The notes under the pieces were generated by a model that worked only from the letters and a program-made list of their open reading frames with translations, was not told the DNA's origin and made no database searches. From the NCBI RefSeq assembly GCF_001186125.1, contig NW_014040463.1:25652-52804 (forward strand): a stretch of DNA of 27,153 nucleotides, read 5' to 3'. Shown here one piece after another: positions 13,398 to 23,934 of this stretch. This stretch comes from Sphaeroforma arctica JP610. Taxonomy: Eukaryota > Opisthokonta > Ichthyosporea > Ichthyophonida. A program made the translations under genes and the position numbers. Every line of letters starts with the position of its first letter. The stretch's first letter is position 1.

Positions 13398-13862
13398 TAT
13401 ATATATAGATATATATGACAACCGCAAAATTGCGCATGTACGTGCATAAATGTTTTCAAATCGAATACGCTAGTAATGTCCGTGCAATTGAGTATAAGAC
13501 CCAGTTGGAATGTCCTCGCGCGTCTCAATTATGTAACCTGGAAACTTACTTGGATTGCCCAGGATAATCAGAGTGGTGAGTGCCGGGAAGTTCTCTAAAT
13601 GTAATGCCTCCAGCGAAGGGATGATATTATTCGATACATCCAGATACGTCAGGTTTTCGGCTTTGAAGTCTAGCTCAGTGAGCTTATTGTGAGAGAGATC
13701 CAATCGTGTTAACTTAGGCATGGTAGCCATGATCTTCGCATCAATGGTTATGAGCTTTTCTCCTTCTAAGTTGAGACTCTTGACACAGTCTACGTGCTTT
13801 CTCGCAGCTTTGTGCAGTATAAGCTGCTCCGTGAGTACTGTAGTTTCTCCATCTTGCGACAT
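4479..13862 (-). CDS. LRWD1: LRWD1/ORCA-like protein with LRR, PHD finger and WD40 domains (14 exons)
   Basis: The reconstructed coding exons in transcript order are 13862-13550, 11934-11872, 11562-11496, 10703-10594, 10279-10079, 9441-9317, 8667-8542, 8424-8364, 7760-7575, 7381-7298, 6590-6489, 5895-5746, 5396-5299 and 4613-4479. All 13 introns are GT-AG and all phases match, giving 606 residues; human LRWD1 has 647. Residues 28-104 are leucine-rich repeats ([25 protein letters not shown]). Residues 136-180 are a PHD finger. Residues from about 236 to 606 form the WD40 domain, which tracks LRWD1 block by block: VWACAF then [48 protein letters not shown], and the end [14 protein letters not shown] (human: ALTDSNIVAIWGRM). 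In animals this nuclear protein binds ORC and repressive histone marks. The start is the first ATG in frame; an upstream in-frame extension has no ATG. The basic loop RPAKRSK (433-439) may be a nuclear localisation signal. The introns (117-1615 nt) contain microsatellites and no other gene that I can see. Confidence 0.9.
6361..6441. repeat. Compound (TA)n(CA)n(TA)n microsatellite
   Basis: A TA run, then about 17 CA units, then about 15 AT units lie in intron 11 of the LRWD1-like gene, about 50 nt downstream of the exon 11 donor on the minus strand. The apparent ORFs across it are low-complexity artefacts. Confidence 0.97.
7910..8016. repeat. Compound (CA)n(TA)n(CATA)n microsatellite
   Basis: CA units, TA units, a run of about eight CATA/TACA units, then CA and TA units again lie in intron 8 of the LRWD1-like gene, between the exons at 8364-8424 and 7575-7760. 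Confidence 0.97.
10594..11562 (-). other. PHD finger encoded by exons 3 and 4 of the LRWD1-like gene
   Basis: Exon 3 (11562-11496) encodes [12 protein letters not shown] and exon 4 (10703-10594) encodes [14 protein letters not shown] followed by DWLCPYC. Together they give the zinc ligands C136, C139, C151, C154, H159, C162, C177 and C180. The spacing is C-x2-C-x11-C-x2-C-x4-H-x2-C-x14-C-x2-C, with the conserved W175 two residues before the seventh ligand. This is a complete C4HC3 PHD finger. The phase 2 intron between the halves, and the phase 1 introns on either side, fit exons 2 and 5 exactly. The residues before the third ligand are acidic (DSPDDK). In several families this goes with readers of unmodified H3K4 rather than H3K4me3, but that specificity is only an inference. 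Confidence 0.9.
13180..13417. repeat. Long compound CA/CAGA/TA microsatellite
   Basis: A 240 bp block of CACT, CAGA, TA, CA and TA tracts lies in intron 1 of the LRWD1-like gene, about 130 nt downstream of the exon 1 donor. The TA tract from about 13351 exceeds 60 bp. The block gives repetitive IYIYIY or CVCVCV translations that are not genes. Confidence 0.97.
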
Positions 13863-14163
13863 TGTGTGTAGCGAAATCAGACCGTTCTGAGAGGGTCTTC
13901 TCCGTGAACTAATATGAACTGTAAGTGTTGCTTGTGTCTGCGGTTGGCTCAAAAACGTAAGGCTTAGACGACGCTATATATCAGATATACTAATAAAAGC
14001 CAAAGAGTACTTTCTGTTTCGTATAAATGGTAGCAGTTAATCCTATGGCTATTTGTACCAGACGAGACACATTTATACCCGCGGTTAGGTTAGATAGAGT
14101 CACACAGTATATATCTAAATAGATAGACTGACTTCTGTGTCCCTGATTTATTTATATATTTTA

Positions 14164-14207
14164 TTTACTATCGTGTGCTACATAAACGCATTTTTACTAT
14201 CGTGTGC
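14164..14207. repeat. 15 bp direct repeat in the divergent promoter
   Basis: TTTACTATCGTGTGC occurs exactly twice, at 14164-14178 and 14193-14207, 29 bp apart. The repeat lies about 80 bp from the E2F-like site and may be a paired factor-binding site. No known motif is assigned. Confidence 0.6.
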
Positions 14208-14288
14208 GGGATCTTTTATTTCGATATTTGCTGTGGCTGTGAGAACTCCTGAAAAGTGAATGGAATTCCTCCATCACGACGTACAAAA

Positions 14289-14299
14289 GCGCGCCAAAA
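14289..14299 (-). promoter_or_regulatory. E2F/DP-type binding site
   Basis: The plus strand reads GCGCGCCAAAA. Its complement, TTTTGGCGCGC, contains the E2F consensus TTTSSCGC. E2F sites of this form drive G1/S genes in animals, plants and several protists. The site lies 427 bp from the LRWD1-like ATG and 354 bp from the NASP ATG, inside the shared intergenic region. Binding is inferred from sequence alone. Confidence 0.6.
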
Positions 14300-14652
14300 T
14301 CGAGTTGACTTGTGGACTGGTACTGGGTCCAGGGTACCCCGGCCCAGCGGTATGTATTTCGTTTTTATAGACTGAAAATCAGAATTATTTCATTTTAGTG
14401 GTAAGAGTTGGTTTAAGGCGGGCCTTTTGCTGTGTAGAATGTATAGGATATTGTACCGGGATAGATACAAATAAATAAACAGCTCATTGCACTAGGTTCA
14501 CACTATAGCTACGTACGATTCCAGACCAAAGAATCAACTTCGGGTGTAGTAAACCAATAATTGATACAATATTGACATTCTCATACGTTGATCTGCTGTA
14601 GTAGAACACTACCGACCACACAAAGCCAGCATTGAAACATATAACAATCAGC

Positions 14653-17327
14653 ATGTCCTCTACAGACCCAGTCACAATTGGAGGCAACACAGCTTCTGAA
14701 GTAGAGAAGACTGAAAAAAATACAGCTACAGAAATAAAGGACTCGAATAACAATGGCGCAGTCGTTGATTCAACCGAAAGTACCGAAGAGAAGGTTGAGA
14801 TGAACAAAACACAGAGCGATGATACGAAGCCGGTCGGCGTAGCTGAGACGGACGATATAGGCAAAGGAAAGGCGGAAGATCAAACAGCCGAAGGTGTGGT
14901 GTGCATGGTGTATTCTTTTGGTCCTGAAATCTCACACTTGATTCTTCTCGTACTTGCGACGAATTACTCGTTTTCTACGTGTTGTGTTTTTTTAAAAGAT
15001 CAATTGGACCCGACTGTATTGGCCTCCTATGCATGATAGTAGCTAGTAGGTCGAAGATTATTTCAAGTTACGTACTATGGGATCTGGATTCTAGTCATAT
15101 CAACTGAGAACATGTGTACTGCGTACATTTTTCTGTAGACTTAAAAAAGGATAGCACATTCACGCTGTCTGCTTAGATTAAGTGAGTGCAGGCTTTGGCA
15201 CTGCGAAAAATGGTCGGTTGTCTCAGCAGGTGTACGCGAATATATACCCTTTCAATTATTTCAGTAGTATATACTTGTCAACTGTTTTACCTCTTGAAAT
15301 ATTAATGGATGAGAGCCCAACTAGCTTTCGCATCAGATGGACACGCTATTTTCCGTTACCCCCCCCCCCCCCCCCTCCGGGGGGGGATAGTTGTCAAAAC
15401 ATTGCTGCGATAGGGATATTCTATTCTGATGTTATTTTTCTCTATTGCATCAAAAGTGGAGGAGGAACCCAAGAAACAGTACACTAAAGAAGACCTGCCC
15501 AAGGCAGATCATATCAGGCGTGAGGTATGCTAGCTTCATAGTGCAATGAACCTCACTCGTCTGTTGATGTGTGTTATAAATGTGTGTGTTACGCAACGCA
15601 TGGTAGTAGTTGCGATTTGACAGTTTTGACAGGAGGACCGGCGGTAGCATGTTGATACAGATTCTCGCAACATTGCCGTATGTGATGACGATATACTTTA
15701 CAGCTTTAATTTGTACATGTACACACAAGCGTTGTCAGAATACATGTGGCTAGTAATCTGGATATCGCATACGTAATCTCTGGAATTCTTTATGTGCACA
15801 GGGCTGCTTGAGAAGTCTAAAATTGTATGCCATATGCTCAGAACGAGATCCTCCTGATTAATATGCACATCCACTTGTCCGTATTTACCGTGCAAGTCCG
15901 CGTAATTGTTGGCACATATATACTGACTATCATGAAACAGACCTGTAGCTACCCGCTCTAGCACCTTACATGATAGCTTCTGTCCTAAGGCGCAATATTC
16001 CTATTACTGAGTCATACCCGTGTCACCTAGCTTGCCTACATCAGGTCAGGGCTGGGTGCAGAAACTGTCAAGTACTGTAAGACAGTGTATACCGTGGCGC
16101 ACATGTTGCTATATGTTATGCAGTGTTTTGGAGCCATTCGTTTGTAGTTTTGCGTACTGTGTTTTTCCGACAAACCTGGAATGCGTGTTAGAAATTCGTC
16201 TTGTCTTTTCGGCACAACTTGCAGTCGTGCATAGAATGAAATGATCGAATTGTATATCACGGCGGAATCGCACAGAACTGCGATCTAAATGAACTGCGCT
16301 ACAGGTTTGATTGTATCGAACTAAATCAACATCTTCTGCTTGTATAATCATAAATAATTCACTCCCGAACCCCTCACGATTTAGAGAAATCTTCTGACAT
16401 GAAAGCATGTGACGTTTCCTGTCTTTAATACAGGCCAAGCTTCTGTACACCAACAGGGACTACAGTAAAGCCGTTGAAAAGTACGTAGAAGTGCTGGAGG
16501 TATACACGAGTGTGTACGGTGAACTAGGTGCCGAGTGCGGAGAGTTGTTCCTCTGGTATGGCGACAGTCTTCTGCAAGTGTTAAGAGAGAATCTGCAATT
16601 GATCGACGATTCTGAAGAGTTCGAGGTGTGTTCATAAGTGTGTGCATGTGATATTAGGGTGTATGCGTGGGACTATATCCGTATCGTCAATACATCTCTT
16701 GCTCATCAAGTATAAGTCTAGTGTGAGCTGGGTATAGGCAGCGCTTAATCGTGTAGCTGCATTTAGGGGGCGTCCTTAGAAGTTTCTCCTGCATACATAT
16801 CATGTATTTCGACAACTGAAAGTCCTTGGACCAAAGTATAGGCTGATGTGTACAACCGCTTTCAAGCCCACGCATGGACATGCCATATCTCACTAGAACT
16901 TTATTCGCGGACCTGAATGAGCTCGTCAAGGTTTTCTTTGATGTTTTTTGCTTGCCCAAATATCCTCCATACTTAAACATACGGTAATCTCCAGTACAAG
17001 TGAATCAGGTCTGCAGCTCCAGCTTTTGGCCTCGCATCTCTTTCGGTGCTCTACAGGCCAATCACGCGGTTTAATACTTCCTATTGGACTGCTGATATGC
17101 TATTTTGCTTTGTAATCATCATTTTATGCGTAGGATTGCTGGAATGTGCTTGAGGTAGCACGTGTCATATTCGAACGCGATGCGCCCAAGTCCAGTATGT
17201 TGGCGATGACTCATCGCAAACTGGGGAATCTAAATAACGACGTCTGTGAAGAATATGAGAAGGTAGGTACACGTAGCCTATTAATTCGTGTACTTTACCA
17301 GACAGTCGAAGGTGTCCGGGATAGCCA

Positions 17328-17368
<41 letters not shown>

Positions 17369-17403
17369 TAAATATATATATATACATATACATCAACATA
17401 TAC

Positions 17404-17474
<71 letters not shown>

Positions 17475-19940
17475 ACATATATATATATACTAGTATCGTA
17501 AACCGGTTTGATGCTCAATTCTGATTTACTATGTACATACAGGCAATCGAGGATTACAAAAAAGCCATAGCGCTGTACGAAGCCCTCCCTGAAAAGGACG
17601 ATAGAGCCGTTGCTGAACTACACTTTTTCACGGGACTATCTCATAGCAACCTGAAGGCCTTTGCCGAGGCACGGGCGTCCTACCAAAAAGCAGCCAAAAT
17701 CCTCAAGCGGTGCCTTGACTCCTGCGTTCCCACGTATGTTATCATACCCTTGCCCACTCACGTAGAGTATCTACTATTGACGTACCAATTTATACTCATA
17801 CTATAAACGCAGGTGTTTTTACCCCTGTCTTCTCAAGTATGTTATCACTCCCAATTCGCTCACTTTAGTATTCATACTCCTGCTTATGGCTTTCGTTATA
17901 ATACCCCTGCCTTCTCACGTAGAGTAATATACGGTGATAGCCTGTGTATGGTGATTTCGAGTGTTCGATGATATTGCCTAAGTTTATATTGTTTTTTGGC
18001 CGCAGGGTGCGTTTGTGGGGCCAGTAGTTTTCATGTCACTAACTTGCGCAAGCATATGTTTTCAGACCTGCCGTGTCTAGGATCTGTAATTTAATTTCGA
18101 TTTTGTTTACTGAAAATTGAATACAGCGAGACCAAAGAATTGCAGGAAATCATTGACGACTTGAATCTGAAGGTAAGTCTAGTTTCTTTATCGCTTACCT
18201 ATTGACATTTGCACTATTGAAACTTAGGACGTGGCTCAAAAATGGGTTAAATTGCTTCTCACAAATCTGTAACAAAGTGAACTTTATCGCTATGATAGTA
18301 TCACAACCGCAAATTTTGATATGCAAGTCGTGTGGGAAACACCTGCCATTCTCATTGAATCAAGTCACAAGAACAAAACATACCAAAAGGTACATTATTA
18401 ATTCAATATGATCCATTGCACCACAGATTGAGGATACATATAGCATGGAAAAGGAGCACGCAGAGAAAGAAAAGATCGAACAGGCGGACAATGTTGTTCT
18501 GAAAAAAGCATTCCAGGACGCCATGCAAGCCGGTAATGTAACTTTACCTGGGGCCTCCATAGGCCCTTCCTCAAGCGGCGAAGGCTCGTCCTCGACTCAA
18601 GTATGTTGTTTTTACGTATGGTTCCGATATTCTCAATACAAGCATATAGGTGTGTATATCTGGAATGTTTGTATACAAGTACAAACCCAATTGTCTTTTC
18701 TGGCCTATCAAGAATTGTATCGGATTTTTCAATACCGTGTATCATCGCGCACTGGATTTTAATATCGGAAACATTAGTTTAGTACATTGGTATTGGGAAT
18801 TTCTGCTAGTTCTCGTTGGTATGCATGTTCGAGCGACCTGCATGTCGTCTTCATGAAACTGAAAACGTTGCGAAGCACGCTGACATCGCATACAATCACC
18901 GATTACCACCAGTAGCGAAATATGCATACTATCACCGATTACCTACTCGAACAGCTATTGTACGGGATAAGAGTATTACCATGAATGGCCTACAGTATCA
19001 GCTTATGTCCGGAAAATGAACACTGCCACCGATTACCTACAGTAGCAGCTATTGTACGGACTGAGCATGCCATGGTCAAACTGGTTATCCGACTTTCCGA
19101 CTGAAAAGCGATACCCTCAGCAAATATCCCCCCCTCTAATCTTCCCACGCATACACACACTCCCACTTCAGGAGCCCTCCCGAGCCACGGTACTAGCACC
19201 CATCCTGACCACAGATACACCCACAGCGCCCATAGTTGATCTCACTAAGCTTGTAAGGAGAGCCAAAGCAACTTCCATATCCCAGCGCAAGGACGACAAT
19301 ATGAGCATGATTGCCAACGCTAACTCGAGTGCCGGCGGTAGTCTGGTCGATGGGTTTGGCGATGGTTTCGCACACACAGGACCTGTGATTGATCTGAGTA
19401 GCTTTGTTAAGCGAAAGAAACCTGTTGCAGGTGCGTGTTACTGTGCGAACCTACAATTGAATGCGTCTATGCGTGTCGTATGTGTGTTGTATGTGTTTTT
19501 GTTCAGAAATTGTATCAATTTAGGCGGGAGAAGTAGGCGAGTGTCGCTAATTGGACCCGTATTGTATATACATCTGTGTGTGTGCAGGGCTTGTATCTAA
19601 TATGGGTGTGGGTAAGAATTCAGAACTTGCAACTGGTATAGGCGCGGGCATATCATGAGCTTCATATGATCGGCCATCTCCCGTATGGAAGTGGATATAT
19701 ATTCACAAGTAATCATGGATGTATATGCTTGATTCACTTTCCCTCTGATCGACTATATACTCACTTTCACAATCTCATCTGATACCCACCCATATAGATA
19801 TCAACAGTCTAGTGAAACGTAAGACACCAACGGGTGAGACCCCAACGGGTGAGAACAACAGTTCCGCGGGTAACTCGCCCAAGAAACCTAAGACAGATGT
19901 CCCAGAGACTGTGGCCCCTGGCGCAGGCGTCGATTTATAA
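14653..19940 (+). CDS. NASP: NASP, histone H3-H4 chaperone with SHNi-TPR repeats (9 exons)
   Basis: The reconstructed exons are 14653-14893, 15457-15524, 16434-16625, 17134-17262, 17543-17733, 18127-18172, 18427-18600, 19172-19430 and 19798-19940. All introns are GT-AG with matching phase, giving 480 residues and a TAA stop. Residues 1-85 are acidic and Ser/Thr-rich. TPR helices run from about 100 to 273: [22 protein letters not shown], then [54 protein letters not shown], and [13 protein letters not shown] charged coiled coil follows to about 330 ([15 protein letters not shown] and [13 protein letters not shown]). The C-terminus has a SMIA block and basic LVKRK motifs, matching vertebrate NASP (SMIASRK and DISHLVRKK). 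NASP binds H3 and H3-H4 and protects the soluble pool before deposition. The donor of exon 1 (GTGTGG) is weak but is the only one nearby in the right phase. The start is the first ATG in frame. The gene is divergent from the LRWD1-like gene. Confidence 0.92.
15359..15386. repeat. Poly-C / poly-G inverted run
   Basis: Seventeen C residues, TCC and eight G residues lie back to back in NASP intron 1, about 70 nt upstream of the exon 2 acceptor. The runs could pair as a tight hairpin, or the C-tract could adopt i-motif or G-quadruplex forms. Run length is uncertain, because homopolymers are prone to sequencing error. Confidence 0.8.
17329..17490. repeat. (TA)n tract filling NASP intron 4
   Basis: About 160 bp of TA units with a few AAATA and CATA interruptions occupy more than half of the 280 nt intron between NASP exons 4 and 5. 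The tract begins about 66 nt after the donor and ends about 52 nt before the acceptor. TA repeats are self-complementary, so the intron RNA could fold and bring the splice sites together. Confidence 0.97.
17734..17926 (+). repeat. Degenerate tandem repeats in NASP intron 5
   Basis: Three related segments follow the exon 5 donor. The first (17734-17769) begins with the donor itself, GTATGTTATCATACCC, and ends CTCACGTAGAGTA. The second (17837-17870) begins GTATGTTATCACTCCC. The third (17895-17926) begins GTTATAATACCCCTGCC and ends CTCACGTAGAGTA. They look like diverged copies of a unit that includes the 5' splice site. Confidence 0.6.
18893..19062 (+). repeat. Interspersed CACCGATTACC repeats in NASP intron 7
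   Basis: CACCGATTACC occurs at about 18897, 18932 and 19027. The last two copies are followed by related text containing CAGCTATTGTACGG. This looks like a local duplication of a 35-40 bp unit. It lies wholly within the intron. Confidence 0.6.
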
Positions 19941-21161
19941 CTATTAATGTATGTTGCGTAGCATTCCCCTGTACGGAGGTTGCATTCTCTAAGACGTATA
20001 GTAGGTCCTAATTATTGGTTGAACTGAGCAGTCTGGTTCTCAGCTGTGAGATCGCATACGCTTACACGGTGGGCACTAAGGGTTGCCTATGTCATGTAGG
20101 TAGAGGTCACTTGCCTTGTCATGTGGCAGTCTATCAAGCAATTCAGCAAGTACAGGCTATCGCAGTTTAAGTAAAGCAATCGGGTAGTTTCCCATGCTTA
20201 GGGGAAACACAAATATGGAATATGTGTGGAAGTAGGCATCAACGCGCTCTTTATAGTTTATGGAAGTAGATGGCTGAGTGTGTGCGGAATGGGCTTGGTG
20301 TACATGGCGTAAACGTTCTGGCATCGTCAGTTGCATAGAGCGGGAAACGAGTTCGGCGGAATGCGCGCATGTGCTGGTGCGCAATTCACAGACGTTTGGG
20401 CGGGAGACGCGGCCAGGGCGCAAATTTCCCGCAGATGATATGCACAGAAGTAGTAGACAATTATCGAGAAGTAGTGGGAATGTTTTACTTACCAAGAGAT
20501 GTGGGAGAATTACACCTTGTGTGGAGGTAGGCATCACCAACCCTTTGTTGTTGTCAGCTGCTATAGAGAGCATCGGCATGAGCTATGCAACGTACAGGGA
20601 AAGTCGATCTTCATGTACGGAAGCAAATTGGATTTGCATGCGATAGTACATAGCTCCTTATCATATACCACAGATATGGGGAACATTCAACCGCTTGTGC
20701 GTACAACAGTAGTCCAGGGCGCATAGAATGTGTAGGTATGCTTCACTGAGAGTAGTCTCTAGTACAGCGAGGAAATGCAAGCATGTATAGCCCAGCAACC
20801 ATTGCCTTCGGCATGAGGATGACATAATTAAAGTTGAAGTTCATAGGCAGAAACAGCTTATGCCGCAGTGTAATTGTTTTGTTGGAAACAATGATCTTCG
20901 ATATCGACGTTCGGTCAATGAAGGAAAATAGCAGACATAAGATGAAAAAGTAGACTCTTATAGATAATTACAGTTTGAGAAGTATCAGATACAAAATACA
21001 TATTTCAAAGATTTCGGCACCTGAACACCATCCCACACTATTGTGCTCGATGATAGTTTGTGAATCTTTATTTACACATAAATATGCCGGGAGAATTTTA
21101 CACCTACACGTCATCTCACTCTCCCATACTCGAAAGCCGACTTGTACTATGTATCCCAGCT
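19941..21161. other. Convergent intergenic region between NASP and the SH3 adaptor gene
   Basis: This 1.2 kb lies between the stop codons of two convergent genes and should hold both 3' UTRs. The only recognisable signal is an AATAAA for the minus-strand gene. A 140-codon minus-strand ORF (20157-20579) overlaps a plus-strand frame (20278-20646), but neither shows family motifs or repeats, and chance is the likelier explanation. Confidence 0.6.
21067..21072 (-). terminator. Polyadenylation signal AATAAA of the SH3 adaptor gene
   Basis: On the minus strand, AATAAA lies 90 nt downstream of the stop codon of the SH3 adaptor gene, at a usual distance for a 3' UTR polyadenylation signal. Confidence 0.5.
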
Positions 21162-23701
21162 TCACATCATATTCTCCAGGGCGGTCACCCTCTCGCCCAG
21201 TTTGATCCGCGCCTTGCGTTCCTTATGGTACAAGCGCTTGAGTTCAAGTATCTCCTTTTGCAGCTGGAAGCCATCGGGTTCTCTGCCCTCGTCGGAGTCG
21301 TCGTCTGAGCTCGAGTCCATGTGGATCATACTCTTGGATCTAGATTTGACCGAGCCTTCCCTGCTCACACCTTTCTTACCTACACTCGAGCGAAGGGGTG
21401 TGCACAGGGCGAAGACAGGGAGTGAGTACGATGCTAGTCGGATGTGGCACACACAAATGGCTCAAAGTGCAAAAAGGACGATAATGTGTACAGAATACAT
21501 CCAAATATCTCGGAGACACAAGCTTAAATGATCATATATCTACTATGCATCACATAGATATAAACACATACATATATGGCCTGATATCGTAACTGTAGAA
21601 CATCGGCCACAGTCCTTACCTGAATTACCCTCGGGAGGCGCTGGCCGGCCCTTATTGAGCGACGGCAACGGCTCCTCTTTCTGTGGCAAGGAACTGCTGA
21701 AGGTCTGCTTGATGCTTCCCTTCTGGCTCTGTTCTCGGTCGTGCACCGAAGTTCGGGATGACTGACTGGGGGAGCGATCTATAGCATTTTGGGGAGAGGC
21801 CGCGTCGGCTCTGTGCACACCCACAGCCGCCATGCTGCTGTGGTCGTGCGGTTCTTCGTGGGCGTGTTGACTGTGACGCTTGTGATCGTCACCGGCTGTG
21901 ACATTAATGTATGTAAGTGTCAGCTAAAAATAGATGGTGGTTATTACTATTAGCGATGGAGAATTGGCATGGGTGGTATGCTCAGCAAAGTTGAGGAATA
22001 AAAGTAATCGAGTCGGAGTAGAAGGGTTACCCCCTGTACCGTCAAGGAACGTCCAGTGTATAGTGCAAAAGTGCGCAACACAGCTCTCAAACGAACCACA
22101 ATAGATGGCGACTTATATCGAGTCTGTGCAAGCAAGCATTCACATGTGTGCTGGAGTGGTCGAACAATGAGCTTTCGCCGCACTTCTACCACACGACACC
22201 ATCTCTCTAAACCGTACAATATTAAGTTACCTGTCGTAACAATATCTTATCTAGCACGGCTACCTTAACTAAACAATGTCTTATATCCAGATATACCTAT
22301 CAACACGAGAAAATGCCGCATGCGCAAACACCACATCATTCAACCCACCTCCGCTGTTCTGTCCCTTAGCAGCGTTCTTAGCTAGCAAATCCTTCTTCCA
22401 TTTAGGTACATTATCGCCGGCGCTTGCTATCGCAGCCTCTGGCATGGCCCTCATAGGTGCTACAGAGGCAAACGACATACGAGTATAGAACCTATGAGAC
22501 ATACGTACATACAAGGGTGAGGCATACCCGAGTACAATGATCGAGACATATGTACGTACAAAGGGTAAGGCATTCGTGCACACATAATTAAACTACATGT
22601 GTAATAACGTGTCCAGAGGAACGTGGGCCAGCACAGTTGAAGGGTACCAGGTGGCATACGCTCGTGAATGCTAGTAGGAAACATAAGCGCATGCATGCCG
22701 TGGGTATACAGACATATACATGATGTGTGTCAATTCAGGTGCAAAGAATAGAAGAAATCTCGGTAAGTCAACAGGGCATGTTATATTCAACAACCAGAAG
22801 CTAGGTAAGGCAAAGTAGGATCGAGATGCAACTTATGTTATACTAAAACAATACGAAGGAATGTAGGTTGAACTTGATATTGAAATCTCCGGCATACTCG
22901 CAAAAGTCGGACATACCCTGCTGGTGGGATAAGAAAGCAAAATATACGTATATGCAAACCAATGAACATACACACGTACACGGAGCCTAAAAACACACAT
23001 GTATGAAGCTATGATAGCACATGCATGCAAACATATACCAACACAGATACAGGGCCATACAAGCAGATGTATGTAAATGATACATACACACATAAATATT
23101 AATACAAAGACTTGGAACCGTACAATAACATACATTTATGGATCTAAACACACACACAGATGCACACTAGCCTACATGGTTGTGGTTCAGGTTCAGGCTC
23201 GGGTTGTGCGGGCTCTTGTGGGAGATCCTCAACGAAATTCGACGGCAACCATCCGACTACACCGTTCAGCTTGCCTTGCCACCTGTGTGTGTAGATCAAG
23301 AATGAGTGTGGTACGTATAGCATATTACAGAAGCACTATTTCACGATAGTGAACGCATGTGATACTGTGTATATATGGTTTTTTATAGCCAGCATTGTCG
23401 CCTGTGTGTGTGGGATAATGAATTAGTGTGATATGACTGTGCTTGTAGTCTGACATGGAAAGCCTTGTTACAAAATTGTGCGTGTAAAGCAATATGTGGA
23501 CCGATGTGTATATCACCTGCATGATAGATCCAAGTACATTTTCAACAACCAACCAGTTTGTGCGATTAAAATTTTGTAAACTATGAACATCCGCAGGGTA
23601 TTGGTGCCCAGTAATAAACGATTTGATATTAGATTCGACCATACATATACACAGAGCGAAAGGCTGTGGTAACATAAAGGTAGGTATACATATATACATA
23701 A

Positions 23702-23762
<61 letters not shown>

Positions 23763-23824
23763 ACCAGTACGAAAGAATTTCATATAACACGCATCTGCAC
23801 AGTGTTATTTTTTTGGGGGTACGT

Positions 23825-23857
<33 letters not shown>

Positions 23858-23898
23858 CATACATATACATATACATATGTATATATACACCCACCCAC

Positions 23899-23934
<36 letters not shown>

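Larger units (their letters stand above)
13863..14652. promoter_or_regulatory. Divergent promoter region between LRWD1-like gene and NASP
   Basis: These 790 bp separate two start codons that point away from each other, so the region should hold both 5' UTRs and both promoters. It contains one strong E2F-type site (14289-14299) and a 15 bp direct repeat (14164-14178 and 14193-14207). I find no convincing TATA box at a useful distance from either ATG. No coding sequence is visible apart from an in-frame extension of exon 1 to 13952 that lacks an ATG. Confidence 0.7.

Noticed and set aside
13234-13528. ORFs reading as repeated IY and CV residues
   Set aside because: They are translations of CA/TA microsatellites.
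13863-13952. N-terminal extension of the LRWD1-like exon 1 by 30 residues
   Set aside because: The open frame continues, but its first triplet is TTG and it contains no ATG. The ATG at 13862 has an A at -3 and starts a typical pre-LRR leader.
14632-14652. Earlier start for NASP at 14632
   Set aside because: The triplet there is TTG; the first in-frame ATG is at 14653.
20157-20646. Overlapping ORFs of 140 (minus) and 122 (plus) codons
   Set aside because: Neither has recognisable motifs or clear exon boundaries. They overlap on opposite strands in a convergent 3' region, and a frame of this length is expected by chance in 27 kb.
22899-22935. Microexon in intron 5 of the SH3 adaptor gene (acceptor CCACCAG followed at once by a GTATGT donor)
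   Set aside because: Only about 3-4 nt would lie between the sites, and exons 5 and 6 already join in phase without it.
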